A stretch of 9,437 nucleotides of DNA from Domibacillus sp. (GCA_031177795.1 JAPSKG010000073.1:1-9437), one strand, 5' to 3'; counted from the first letter of the stretch, positions 1-6,806 are shown. The notes: generated by a model from the letters alone, not told the origin. Made by a program: numbers and translations.

Positions 1-772
1 GCGCCAGATTCATTTGCAGATTACTGAGTTAAAAAAGCTGGTTGAAGGGCGTGTCCGTCCGGATTTAGAAAGCCTGGAAAACAATATCCGTTCTTTAAAT
101 GAAGAATTGGAAATATGGACGGATAAAGCAGGAGCTATCCTATCACAAATCAAGGAGTCCACACGGATTCAAGAAGCAATCAATCAAATTGCGATGCAAA
201 TGGCCGATGTGGAAGAACAATACCGCCTTGCCGGCCACTTATATCACGTAACTCACGGAAAAAATGAGTTGAAAGTGACGTTTGAAAGATATGTGCTTGC
301 ATCTTTTCTGGAAGACATTTTGGCTGCTGCCAATACAAGGCTAACTGGAATGACAAATGGACGTTTTTTACTGAAGCGCCAGAAAGAGCGTGCAAAAGGC
401 AATGCGCAGAGCGGGCTTGATTTATTGGTATTTGACCAATATACAGGAGCAAGCCGCCATGTGAAAACATTGTCTGGAGGTGAAAGCTTTAAAGCAGCGC
501 TTGCCCTCGCACTTGGACTAGCTGAAGTGGTTCAAAATCATGCCGGTGGCGTGTCACTTGAAACAATGTTTGTAGATGAAGGGTTCGGGACACTCGACCC
601 GGAATCACTTGATCAAGCAATTGAAACGTTAATGGATATTCAAGCAGACGGCCGTTTAGTAGGCATTATTTCTCATGTTCCCGAGCTAAAAGAGCGAATT
701 GATGCCCGTTTGGAAGTTTATCAAACAGATTCAGGCAGCAAAGCAGCGTTTGTTTTTGCCGGCGAAGCATAA
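1..772 (+). CDS. sbcC: Nuclease SbcCD subunit C, C-terminal part (5' end outside window)
   Basis: SbcC is the SMC/Rad50-like ATPase that works with the SbcD nuclease to open and trim hairpins and blocked DNA ends in the cytoplasm. Only the last ~256 codons are present; the frame is open from base 2, so no start is assigned. The family is usually over 1000 residues, so about a quarter is visible. In order: the end of the return coiled coil (about bases 14-240, rich in E/K/L/Q); the FERYVL block that opens the C-terminal ATPase lobe (about 281-298); the ABC signature LSGGESF (about 470-490); Walker B ending in DEGFGTLD (575-598); and the switch histidine in ISHVPELKERID (about 668-703). All C-terminal ATPase motifs are intact and the stop is TAA at 770-772. 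No convincing terminator follows, but the next gene has its own promoter. Recognition of the family is firm; that sbcD lies upstream is inference from usual gene order. Confidence 0.95.
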   Translation, partial: RQIHLQITELKKLVEGRVRPDLESLENNIRSLNEELEIWTDKAGAILSQIKESTRIQEAINQIAMQMADVEEQYRLAGHLYHVTHGKNELKVTFERYVLASFLEDILAAANTRLTGMTNGRFLLKRQKERAKGNAQSGLDLLVFDQYTGASRHVKTLSGGESFKAALALALGLAEVVQNHAGGVSLETMFVDEGFGTLDPESLDQAIETLMDIQADGRLVGIISHVPELKERIDARLEVYQTDSGSKAAFVFAGEA

Positions 773-812
773 AAACGTTCATAAATATTTCATCTTAAAA
801 CAAAGAAGTACG

Positions 813-841
813 TTGAGAAAAACAAAAAACTTCTCTACGAT
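813..841 (+). promoter_or_regulatory. Sigma-A promoter of the SCO gene
   Basis: TTGAGA (813-818), a 17-base spacer and TACGAT (836-841) match the sigma-A pattern with ideal spacing. Transcription would start near 848, leaving a leader of about 25 bases before the TTG start at 873. The same stretch can fold weakly (811-819 with 831-839, one mismatch), but no T-run follows, so I read it as a promoter and not a terminator of sbcC. Confidence 0.7.
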
Positions 842-872
842 AAAGATATAAAAGTTGTTTGGAGGGGATTTT

Positions 873-1454
873 TTGAAATTGTTTCAATCTGTTGCCATCA
901 TTTTTTTGATTTTGCTGCTGTCTTCCTGCAGCGCTGGCGATTTTAAAGGAAACATGGATGTGGAAGTACAAGATTTTTCATATACAAACCAGGATGGAAA
1001 TAAAGTTAGTTTATCTGATTTAAAAGGAAAAGTGTGGCTCGCAAACTTTATTTTCACAAGCTGTACAACTGTGTGCCCGCCTATGACCAAAAACATGAGC
1101 GATCTGCAGGATATGCTAAATGATGAAAAAGTCAAAAATTATGAAATTGTGTCGTTTAGTGTTGATCCAACACGAGATACGCCAGAAGCCTTGAAAACGT
1201 ATATTTCGCATTATAATGCTGATGAATCAAATTGGAATTTAGTAACAGGCTATCGTGATAAAGACATTCGCGAATTTGCTGAAAAAAGTTTTCAAGCGCT
1301 AGCTGTGCCCGATCCAAATTCAGACCAGTTTATTCATGGGACAAGTTTTTATTTAGTTAATAAAGAAGGAACTGTTGTAAAAAGTTATGATGGAAATTTG
1401 GAAACCCCTTTTGAAGAAATTGTAAGGGACGTAAAAATTCTTTCTGAACAATAA
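873..1454 (+). CDS. sco: SCO1/SenC family copper-binding lipoprotein (cytochrome c oxidase CuA assembly)
   Basis: SCO proteins are thioredoxin-fold, membrane-anchored proteins that bind copper and help build the CuA site of cytochrome c oxidase outside the cell membrane. The Bacillus subtilis counterpart is YpmQ (BsSCO). I place the start at TTG 873, giving 193 residues, because GGAGGGGAT (861-869) sits just upstream. An earlier in-frame TTG at 855 would put that ribosome binding site inside the gene. Residues 1-19 are a lipoprotein signal ending in the lipobox LSSC, with the lipidated Cys at 19. The copper ligands are CTTVC (C64 and C68, followed by PPM) and H155 in FIHGTSFYLV; the 91-residue gap from the first Cys to the His fits the family. 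The family motif SVDPTRDTPE is at 96-105. No cox genes are in view, so oxidase assembly is a family inference; a role in thiol redox is the main alternative. Confidence 0.92.
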   Translation: MKLFQSVAIIFLILLLSSCSAGDFKGNMDVEVQDFSYTNQDGNKVSLSDLKGKVWLANFIFTSCTTVCPPMTKNMSDLQDMLNDEKVKNYEIVSFSVDPTRDTPEALKTYISHYNADESNWNLVTGYRDKDIREFAEKSFQALAVPDPNSDQFIHGTSFYLVNKEGTVVKSYDGNLETPFEEIVRDVKILSEQ

Positions 1455-1465
1455 AAAAGGGTCTT

Positions 1466-1496
1466 AAAAGCTGCCGGCGTTTCCGGCAGCTTTTTT
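1466..1496 (+). terminator. Intrinsic terminator after the SCO gene
   Basis: A perfect 12-bp stem (AAAAGCTGCCGG at 1466-1477, partner 1483-1494) with loop CGTTT is followed by T residues to 1496. It lies 12 bases after the stop and separates the SCO gene from the enoyl-CoA hydratase gene. Confidence 0.92.
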
Positions 1497-1584
1497 AAGC
1501 TATGCTTGAAAAGATTTATTCTAAATGTCTGGTTCAGCACATAGAAAAATACGTGGAAGAAAAAAAGAAAGAAGGGAAGGAACA

Positions 1585-2367
1585 ATGGAGAAAAACAAGA
1601 TAAAAGCCAAAATAGAAACCAATATCGCTTATGTGATGATTTCTAATCCGCCAGTTAATGCACTTAGCACAAGTACAATGAAAGAATTGGAAGGGTTAAT
1701 CGATCAACTAGCAGAAAACAATGCAGTTTCGTGTATTGTTTTATCGGGCACAGAAAATTTTTTTAGTGCAGGAGCCGATATAAAAGAATTTACGTATTTG
1801 ATTGACGATCCAGAAAAAGCAGAAAAAGCGGCGTTAAAAGGCCAGTCGTTTTATTCAAAAATCGAACAATTACAAAAGCCGGTTATCGCGGCTATTAACG
1901 GAACATGCCTTGGCGGTGGCCTGGAACTGGCGCTAAGCTGCCATATGCGGATTGCAGCTGAAAATGCTTTGCTTGGCTTGCCGGAAATGAAGCTTGGATT
2001 GATGCCTGGCTACGGGGGCACACAACGGCTGGCCAGGCTCACAACAACGGCTAAAGCACTGGAGTTAATTTTAACTGCTGACTTCATTACAGGGAAAGAA
2101 GCAGAAAAAATTGGTTTGGTAAACTTTTCAGTAAAAGAAAGCAAGCTAATGGAGAAAGCGTCCGATTTAGCAAAATCAATCGCTGCAAAAAGCGACACAG
2201 CAACGCAAGCAGTGCTTTATTCAGTGTTTAAAGGAATGCAGCTGCCGGCCGAAAAAGGGCTTGCTTTAGAAGCAAAACAATTTGGCGCTCTTTTTAAAAC
2301 GGGTGAAAGCAAAGAAGGAATAACTGCTTTTATTGAAAAGCGTCTGCCTTCTTTTAAAAAACCGTAA
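1585..2367 (+). CDS. Enoyl-CoA hydratase/isomerase family protein
   Basis: This is a crotonase-fold enzyme of 260 residues, the usual length for a stand-alone enoyl-CoA hydratase, which adds water to trans-2-enoyl-CoA in beta-oxidation. The start is ATG 1585, preceded by GGGAAGG (1574-1580) at normal distance. The frame stays open upstream to 1525, but those codons would overlap the ribosome binding site. The oxyanion-hole segments are SAGADIKEF (61-69) and CLGGGLELAL (108-117). Both hydratase glutamates are present, E114 in GGLEL and E134 in LGLPEMKLG, spaced 20 apart as in rat mitochondrial hydratase. The C-terminus EGITAFIEKRLPSFKK is typical. It stands alone, with no thiolase or acyl-CoA dehydrogenase beside it, so the physiological substrate is unknown: fatty acid, branched-chain amino acid or phenylacetate pathways are all possible. 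I see no clear promoter between the preceding terminator and this gene and no terminator after it. Confidence 0.93.
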   Translation: MEKNKIKAKIETNIAYVMISNPPVNALSTSTMKELEGLIDQLAENNAVSCIVLSGTENFFSAGADIKEFTYLIDDPEKAEKAALKGQSFYSKIEQLQKPVIAAINGTCLGGGLELALSCHMRIAAENALLGLPEMKLGLMPGYGGTQRLARLTTTAKALELILTADFITGKEAEKIGLVNFSVKESKLMEKASDLAKSIAAKSDTATQAVLYSVFKGMQLPAEKGLALEAKQFGALFKTGESKEGITAFIEKRLPSFKKP

Positions 2368-2456
2368 TTTTAAAGGGGATGCAAATAAATTCTATGAAAT
2401 TTTTCTGAAGCTCAAACAAAGTTTTTGTCAGGGAGAAAGTAGTAGAAAGGAAACTA

Positions 2457-2485
2457 TTGCAGGTAATTCCCTTTTTGTGTAAGAT
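2457..2485 (+). promoter_or_regulatory. Sigma-A promoter of the small zinc-ribbon gene
   Basis: TTGCAG (2457-2462), a 17-base spacer and TAAGAT (2480-2485) form a good sigma-A promoter. Expected transcription start is about 2492, giving a ~39-base leader. The -10 lies inside the inverted repeat at 2482-2505. Confidence 0.7.
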
Positions 2486-2506
2486 AAATACACAGATATT
2501 TATCTG
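2482..2506. promoter_or_regulatory. Operator-like inverted repeats over the -10 and transcription start
   Basis: AGATAAATA (2482-2490) and TATTTATCT (2497-2505) are perfect 9-bp inverted arms separated by 6 bases. A second, nested palindrome CAGATA-TT-TATCTG spans 2493-2506. The position over the -10 and expected start site is where a repressor would bind. The sequence does not match Fur, Zur, PerR, CcpA or LexA sites that I know, so the regulator is unknown. High A+T makes short dyads easier to get by chance. Confidence 0.45.
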
Positions 2507-2530
2507 AATATTCTACCAAGGGGTGATTTT

Positions 2531-2710
2531 ATGAACTATGGAGTGTACAAATTTGGATCAACCAACAGTGTTAAATGCGAATGCGGCTGGGAAGGGCAAA
2601 GAGCAGAACTGCGCAGTGCGATAATCGTGTTGGAACAAACAAAATGCGGTTCCATTTTTGACGCGGAAGATGTTTATATTTGCCCAAAATGCGGATCGAG
2701 AAAATATTAA
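2531..2710 (+). CDS. Small zinc-ribbon-like protein, 59 residues
   Basis: A short open frame of 59 codons (ATG 2531, TAA 2708-2710) with a near-ideal ribosome binding site, AAGGGGTGAT (2518-2527), and its own promoter. The protein has a CxC pair (C16, C18, followed by GW), a lone C39 in KCG, and a CPKCGS knuckle (C51, C54) close to the C-terminus. CxC/CxxC with a CPxCG knuckle is what a single zinc ribbon looks like. It has no signal peptide or membrane segment, so it should be cytoplasmic. I do not recognise the family and assign no function: binding nucleic acid or a protein partner is typical of zinc ribbons, but here that is inference only. A terminator hairpin follows at 2801-2829, so it is probably transcribed alone. 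Confidence 0.82.
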   Translation: MNYGVYKFGSTNSVKCECGWEGQRAELRSAIIVLEQTKCGSIFDAEDVYICPKCGSRKY

Positions 2711-2800
2711 CTCCTCTATTTACAGACAGCTCTTCAAGGTTACCAGACTTCTAAAGATGCCTTCGGTTAAAAAAACCACTTATCACCACTTTTGTTAATT

Positions 2801-2829
2801 GCGGGAGTTCCTTTTGAACCCCGCTTTTT
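2801..2829 (+). terminator. Intrinsic terminator after the zinc-ribbon gene
   Basis: GCGGGAGTTC (2801-2810) pairs with GAACCCCGC (2816-2824), with one bulged A and loop CTTTT, followed by five T residues (2825-2829). It lies about 90 bases after the zinc-ribbon stop and just upstream of the PucR-type promoter. The 90 bases between show no other structure I can support. Confidence 0.75.
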
Positions 2830-2838
2830 CCAGTCTTT

Positions 2839-2867
2839 TTTACAATTGTTCTGCTGCCAATTATAAT
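2839..2867 (+). promoter_or_regulatory. Near-consensus sigma-A promoter of the PucR-family gene
   Basis: TTTACA (2839-2844), a 17-base spacer and a perfect TATAAT (2862-2867), with an expected start near 2874. The -10 covers the upstream in-frame ATG at 2866, which therefore cannot be the translation start. Short arms AATTG (2844-2848) and CAATT (2858-2862) face each other in the spacer and could be an autoregulatory site, but they are too short to call. Confidence 0.8.
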
Positions 2868-2898
2868 GGAAAAAAGCCTATCGCAGCGGAGGAATACT

Positions 2899-4122
2899 AT
2901 GACGAATAAAAAAACGCAATATTTTGCTCACGAATATGAATCAATTGAAATGCTTGCAGACCGGATTAGCGATGCATTGCTTTGCCCGATCACAATAGAA
3001 GACGCAAACCATCAAATTATTGCATATAGCCGGCATGAAGGAGAAGTAGACCCGGTTCGAATCGCCACTATTATGAGACGCAGAGTCCCGGAACATGTTA
3101 TTAACAGCTTATGGAAAACCGGGGCAATTCCCGCTTTGTTTGAAACAGAAGAACCCGTGGTAATCCCTGCTATTGATCAAGTGTCGCTTGGTGAACGAGT
3201 GGCTATTTCTGTGCGCAAACAAGATAAAGTAATCGGATTTATTTGGGCACAGTCAGGTGCTCATTTTTCAAATGAACAACTGGAGATATTAAAAGAAGCA
3301 GCAAAAGCAGTGAAAAACCAATTGCTTCAACATGAAAAAAGAAAGCGTGCGGCAGAAGAAAGCCATCAAGAATTTTTGTGGAAATTATTGATGGGGCATT
3401 TTACAACGCGAAATGAAATTGATCAAGCAAACAAAGCTTATGGCCTTTTGTTAACAGGTGAATTTCTATCTGTTATTTTTGATTTTGGGCGATCTATTGA
3501 CCGAACACTTGAAAGGCAAATTGATTATCTTGTTGAAACTCTTCAGCAAATTTCCTGTGTGGCTAGAACTTACGACGGAGACCAGCTAATCATGCTTATC
3601 CGTTTTCAGGAAAAAGGAGACATCAATACAGTTAATCATTATATTGATCACTTCATTGCAAAATCAAAAGAAAGGCTTCAAATTTCACCGACAGGAGCTG
3701 CCGGCAGTTTTGTCCAGAACCTTCTTTTCTTGCAAAACAGTTATCAAGAAGCTTTAAGCGTTTTGCGGATGAAGCAAATGTTTTCTGCTTTGCATTTGCC
3801 GCACTGTTATGAAAAACTAGGAATTTTTCAATCAATTGAACAATTTCGCGCCGCACGTTCAGGAAAAACAAACAGCATTATTACTGCACTTGAAGACTAC
3901 GACCGAATACACAATTCGAATATGATAGAAACGATTTATATGTTTCTAGCTTATGACGGAAATGTAAATGAAGCAGCACGCTTCATGCATGTGCATCCAA
4001 ATACACTTTCATACAGAATAAAGAGAATAACAGAAATTACCGGGCTGGATACAAAAAACATGAATGAAAAAACGATCTTATATATTGACTTGCTTATTAA
4101 GCAAATGGATCAACCAACTTGA
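2899..4122 (+). CDS. PucR/CdaR-family transcriptional regulator
   Basis: A 407-residue cytoplasmic regulator. The start is ATG 2899 with GCGGAGGAA (2887-2895) upstream; an in-frame ATG at 2866 overlaps the promoter -10 and is rejected. Residues about 15-145 look like a GAF-type sensor (CPITIEDANHQIIAYSRHEG, then VAISVRKQDKVIGFIWAQ). Residues about 185-300 match the GGDEF-like middle domain of this family. Residues about 343-400 are the PucR C-terminal helix-turn-helix, with the signature NVNEAARFMHVHPNTLSYRI. Known relatives control purine catabolism (PucR), sugar diacids (CdaR) or alanine dehydrogenase (AdeR), often as activators of a neighbouring gene. No purine, diacid or alanine gene is beside it; the neighbours are the zinc-ribbon gene and a convergent L,D-transpeptidase. 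The effector and target are therefore unknown. It is transcribed alone from its own promoter. Confidence 0.9.
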   Translation: MTNKKTQYFAHEYESIEMLADRISDALLCPITIEDANHQIIAYSRHEGEVDPVRIATIMRRRVPEHVINSLWKTGAIPALFETEEPVVIPAIDQVSLGERVAISVRKQDKVIGFIWAQSGAHFSNEQLEILKEAAKAVKNQLLQHEKRKRAAEESHQEFLWKLLMGHFTTRNEIDQANKAYGLLLTGEFLSVIFDFGRSIDRTLERQIDYLVETLQQISCVARTYDGDQLIMLIRFQEKGDINTVNHYIDHFIAKSKERLQISPTGAAGSFVQNLLFLQNSYQEALSVLRMKQMFSALHLPHCYEKLGIFQSIEQFRAARSGKTNSIITALEDYDRIHNSNMIETIYMFLAYDGNVNEAARFMHVHPNTLSYRIKRITEITGLDTKNMNEKTILYIDLLIKQMDQPT

Positions 4123-4132
4123 TAAGCAGGCT

Positions 4133-4153
4133 GTTTAAAAATTTAATTTAAAC
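4133..4153. repeat. Short AT-rich inverted repeat between convergent genes
   Basis: GTTTAAA (4133-4139) and TTTAAAC (4147-4153) face each other across 7 bases, in the 20-base gap between the convergent PucR and L,D-transpeptidase genes and into the latter's last codons. It could be a weak shared terminator, but the stem is A+T only apart from one G-C pair and has no proper T-run. Confidence 0.3.
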
Positions 4154-4844
4154 GGGTTAATTCTTTTTTTATTGATTCAGGTGTGCCGATTATTATTTTA
4201 GGCGATTTGGCTGGATCCAGCCACTTCATTAAAACAATTAAATGAGATTCACTAAGAGCAATGCACCCTTGCGTTGGTGTAGAACCTGTTCGCCATCTGT
4301 GTATAAAAATAGCACTGCCCGCGTTTTTTACAATAGGATTTTCATTGTAGCGGATGATCACAGCATGCTTATACAATTCATGGTTAAGGCGCTCAAAAGA
4401 TTTCCAGCGGGCGCCTGGATTTCCCCGATAATAAATCCATTTATTGTAATCCGGAGAATTAGAATCATCAATCCAATAGTGAAACCGATTGGTTACGGTG
4501 TAGTGCGAGCGAACCCCGTCTGGTTTAGCTGCGTAGCCAAACATCCGGCCTATGCTGAAAGTACCTGTCGGAGTCGCACCATCGCCTTCTTTTTTTGAAA
4601 ATGAAATACCACTTTTTCCAGTTACAGCTGGAGAAACTCTTTTTAACATCCAGTTGCTTCCGGATTTCTCATAAAGGCGAACAGTTGCTTTGCTAGAATG
4701 CTGGCTGCCTTCTGTAATCATCACTTGCTTGCTATTTGTTATGTTTTGCAAAGCTGCTGCGTACGGATCTTCTGCTGCCTCCGGTGAAAAAGGTAAAGCT
4801 GCCATCAAAAGAACACTTAAACCAACCGACAAAGTAAATCGCAT
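4143..4844 (-). CDS. Secreted YkuD-type L,D-transpeptidase
   Basis: A 233-residue exported enzyme that should form 3-3 (L,D) peptidoglycan cross-links or attach proteins to the wall. An N-terminal signal peptide (1-24, hydrophobic 5-20, likely cleavage after PEAA) is followed by the catalytic domain. The family block DGATPTGTF is at 88-96, and the catalytic segment runs from H182 (IFIHRWR) to C194 in PTQGCIALS, the nucleophile cysteine of the YkuD fold. The layout resembles the COG3786 branch of the family more than Bacillus YkuD itself: no LysM domain is present, so wall targeting must come from elsewhere. The start is ATG at 4842-4844 with a strong AAGGAGGA site (4851-4858, minus strand). 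It lies 58 bases downstream of the acetate symporter on the same strand, with a hairpin between them. I see no separate promoter, so partial readthrough from that operon is possible. Confidence 0.88.
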   Translation of the reverse strand: MRFTLSVGLSVLLMAALPFSPEAAEDPYAAALQNITNSKQVMITEGSQHSSKATVRLYEKSGSNWMLKRVSPAVTGKSGISFSKKEGDGATPTGTFSIGRMFGYAAKPDGVRSHYTVTNRFHYWIDDSNSPDYNKWIYYRGNPGARWKSFERLNHELYKHAVIIRYNENPIVKNAGSAIFIHRWRTGSTPTQGCIALSESHLIVLMKWLDPAKSPKIIIGTPESIKKELTRLN

Positions 4845-4870
4845 GGTTATTCCTCCTTTAAAAGTAAGAA

Positions 4871-4894
4871 AGCAGACGGACTATTCCGTCTGCT
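4871..4894 (-). terminator. Hairpin terminator after the acetate symporter gene
   Basis: A perfect 10-bp stem (AGCAGACGGA at 4871-4880, partner 4885-4894) with loop CTAT lies 8 bases beyond the symporter stop. On the minus strand the tail is TTCTTACTTTT, an interrupted T-run, so termination may be partial. The plus-strand side has an uninterrupted T-run, but no plus-strand gene ends here. Confidence 0.7.
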
Positions 4895-4902
4895 CCGTTT
4901 TT

Positions 4903-6426
4903 TTATTTTAACCCAGTATTGGCTTTGACCGCCACTTCAGCGTATTTTCGCTCATCGGCTTTAGCTGAAACAACTGAACCAATATAACCGGCCAGAAAAC
5001 CTGCTGGAACTGAAATGATAGCAGGATTTGTTAAAGGAAATAAAGCTGTTCCTGTTAAAATTGCCGTGCCTTCCGGGCTCCAAATATTCGGGCTCAAAGC
5101 TACAAGAACAAGTGCTGTAACAAGTCCAGTAATCATAGCTGAAAGGGCACCGGTTGTATTAAATCGCTTCCAATAAATTGTGTAAACAATAACTGGCAAA
5201 TTAGCACTGGCAGCGATACAAAAAGCAAGGGAAACAAGAAATGCTACGTTCATTGATTGCGCTCCAAGAGCAAGGATGATTGAAAAAACGGAAACGCCAA
5301 TAGAAGCCCAGCGTGCAGCTTTCATTTGCTCTTTTTCTGTTACATTTCCTTTTTTAATAATTTGGCCATAAATGTCATGAGCAAACGCTGAGGCTCCGGA
5401 TAAAACAAGTCCGGCTACAACAGCAAGAATTGTGGCAAAAGCAACAGCTGAAACAAAAGACATTAATAAATCGCCGCCAAGTGCCTGGGCAAGCAGTGGA
5501 GCGGCCATGTTTCCGGCTGCGTTTGCTGCTGTAATATCTTCTGAACCAACAAAAGCAGCAGCTCCAAAACCGAGGAAAATCGTTAAAATATAAAACGCAC
5601 CGACAATCCATGTGGCATAAACAACGGAACTGCGGGCTGTTTTAGCGTCTTTAACAGTAAAGAAACGCATTAAAATGTGTGGAAGTCCGGCTGTACCAAA
5701 CACAAGAGCGATCATCATGGACATAGTGTCAATTCCATTTTTATATTTGACGCCCGGGTTTAAATAATCGTCTCCGGCAGGTGTGATTGTTTTCATGTCA
5801 CTAAACATTTTTAAAATATTAAAATCAAATTTTAATAAGACGAGAAAAGAAATAATAATGGTTCCAATCATAAGAAGAACGGCTTTAATGATTTGAACCC
5901 AGCTAGTAGCAGCCATTCCGCCCCATAAAACGTAAGTGGTCATCATCACCCCTACTAGCAAAACAGCGACCCAGTAGTCTATACCGAGCAAAAGTTGAAT
6001 AAGAGCACCTGCGCCGACAAGTTGGGCAATCATATAAAATAAAACAATTGTTAGCGTACTAACGGCAGCAGCGCCGCGGATTTTCTGTTGATTAAAACGG
6101 GCAGTAATCATGTCTGCCAGTGTATACTTCCCAAGGTTGCGAAGTGGTTCTGCCACAATATACAAAACAACAAGATAAGCAACCAGGTAACCGATGCTAT
6201 AGAAAAAGCCATCAAATCCATTTAAAGCAATTGCACCGGCAATACCAAGAAACGAAGCAGCCGAAAGATAATCACCTGCAATGGCAATGCCGTTTTGCCA
6301 GCCGGTCAGCCCGCCGCCTGCTGTGTAAAACTCGCTGGCAGAATTGGTTCGTTTCGACGCAAGATATGTAACATAAAGCGTCAATCCTACAATGGCCACA
6401 AAAAAGAAAAGACCTAGAATACTCAT
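4903..6426 (-). CDS. actP: Cation/acetate symporter, sodium:solute symporter family
   Basis: An integral membrane permease of 507 residues, predicted to take up acetate and other short monocarboxylates with a cation; E. coli ActP and B. subtilis YwcA are the models. It has about 13 hydrophobic segments. Recognisable ActP motifs: SEFYTAGG (31-38) followed by GIAIAGDYLSAASFLG (46-61), AEPLRNLGKYT (92-102), WGGMAATSWVQ (168-178), GLPHILMRFFTV (247-258), SAVAFATILAVVAGL (326-340, the TM region carrying the sodium-site Ser/Thr) and ASAFAHDIY (345-353). Its ATG overlaps the stop of the DUF485 gene by 4 bases (ATGA), so the two are translationally coupled. A modest ribosome binding site, AAAGGGG, lies about 11 bases upstream. 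Catabolite control through the cre site upstream of the operon is likely. Related SSS members carry proline, pantothenate or sugars, but the motifs favour the acetate branch. Confidence 0.93.
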   Translation of the reverse strand: MSILGLFFFVAIVGLTLYVTYLASKRTNSASEFYTAGGGLTGWQNGIAIAGDYLSAASFLGIAGAIALNGFDGFFYSIGYLVAYLVVLYIVAEPLRNLGKYTLADMITARFNQQKIRGAAAVSTLTIVLFYMIAQLVGAGALIQLLLGIDYWVAVLLVGVMMTTYVLWGGMAATSWVQIIKAVLLMIGTIIISFLVLLKFDFNILKMFSDMKTITPAGDDYLNPGVKYKNGIDTMSMMIALVFGTAGLPHILMRFFTVKDAKTARSSVVYATWIVGAFYILTIFLGFGAAAFVGSEDITAANAAGNMAAPLLAQALGGDLLMSFVSAVAFATILAVVAGLVLSGASAFAHDIYGQIIKKGNVTEKEQMKAARWASIGVSVFSIILALGAQSMNVAFLVSLAFCIAASANLPVIVYTIYWKRFNTTGALSAMITGLVTALVLVALSPNIWSPEGTAILTGTALFPLTNPAIISVPAGFLAGYIGSVVSAKADERKYAEVAVKANTGLK

Positions 6427-6776
6427 AAACGGCCACGCCCCTTTGACATCTTTTGGTCATTCAAAATCAAATCTGCTTCTTCGTCAAACTCATTGGCTTT
6501 CTTTACATAAAGCGTACAAAGAGTCCAGGTCATGATAAACTGCGCAAATGCAAAGATCCAAACCCAGGAAATGTCGCCGATTGCCGGCTTGTTTAAAACG
6601 GTTGAAAAAGAAGTTAACAAGGGCAGAGTAAAATAAAACAATAAGAAAAAGATAGTAACAGGCAGCAAGAACTTGTTCTTTTTTCTAACCAGTGACTTAA
6701 ACTCCGGACTTGCCGCAATTGTTTCATAGTCAGGCTTAGACTGCGGCGGTACGACTTTTTCCATTTTCTGTTCCAT
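6423..6776 (-). CDS. DUF485 small membrane protein (YwcB/YjcH type)
   Basis: A 117-residue protein of the DUF485 family, which is habitually encoded just upstream of ActP-type symporters (yjcH-actP in E. coli, ywcB-ywcA in B. subtilis). It has two membrane segments, about residues 35-58 and 70-92, and charged cytoplasmic ends. The N-terminal part contains the family feature SPEFKSLVRKKNKF (23-36). Its role is not established; a helper or regulator of the symporter is the usual inference. It is the first gene of the operon. The ribosome binding site GGGGAGGT (6783-6790, minus strand) is strong but sits in a small hairpin (6781-6795). Confidence 0.9.
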   Translation of the reverse strand: MEQKMEKVVPPQSKPDYETIAASPEFKSLVRKKNKFLLPVTIFFLLFYFTLPLLTSFSTVLNKPAIGDISWVWIFAFAQFIMTWTLCTLYVKKANEFDEEADLILNDQKMSKGRGRL

Positions 6777-6780
6777 AAAA

Positions 6781-6795
6781 GACCTCCCCTAGGTC
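6781..6795 (-). promoter_or_regulatory. Ribosome binding site inside a small hairpin
   Basis: On the minus strand GACCT-AGGGG-AGGTC folds as a 5-bp stem with the purine core of the ribosome binding site in the loop and 3' arm, just before the DUF485 start. It could lower translation initiation modestly. The stem is short and may be chance. Confidence 0.35.
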
Positions 6796-6806
6796 GTTTT
6801 CAACTC

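Noticed and set aside
811..839. Terminator hairpin after sbcC
   Set aside because: The stem has a mismatch and a long A-rich loop with no T-run after it; the same bases form a good promoter.
855..872. Longer TTG start for the SCO protein (six extra residues)
   Set aside because: These codons contain the ribosome binding site GGAGGGGAT for the TTG at 873, and the lipoprotein signal begins properly at 873.
1525..1584. 20-residue N-terminal extension of the enoyl-CoA hydratase
   Set aside because: It overlaps the ribosome binding site of ATG 1585, is low-complexity Arg/Lys, and the family starts at the later Met.
2379..2408. Tiny 9-codon frame after AAAGGGG
   Set aside because: Too short, no composition or context support; no attenuation structure follows.
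4871..4904. Plus-strand terminator with a good T-run
   Set aside because: No plus-strand gene leads into it; the hairpin is better explained as the end of the minus-strand symporter gene.
4242..4911. Plus-strand frames opposite the L,D-transpeptidase
   Set aside because: They lack convincing ribosome binding sites and family features; the minus-strand gene has a signal peptide and catalytic motif.
5375..6460. Additional frames on either strand within the symporter gene
   Set aside because: Cys/Arg/Gln-rich translations typical of out-of-frame shadows of a membrane protein gene.
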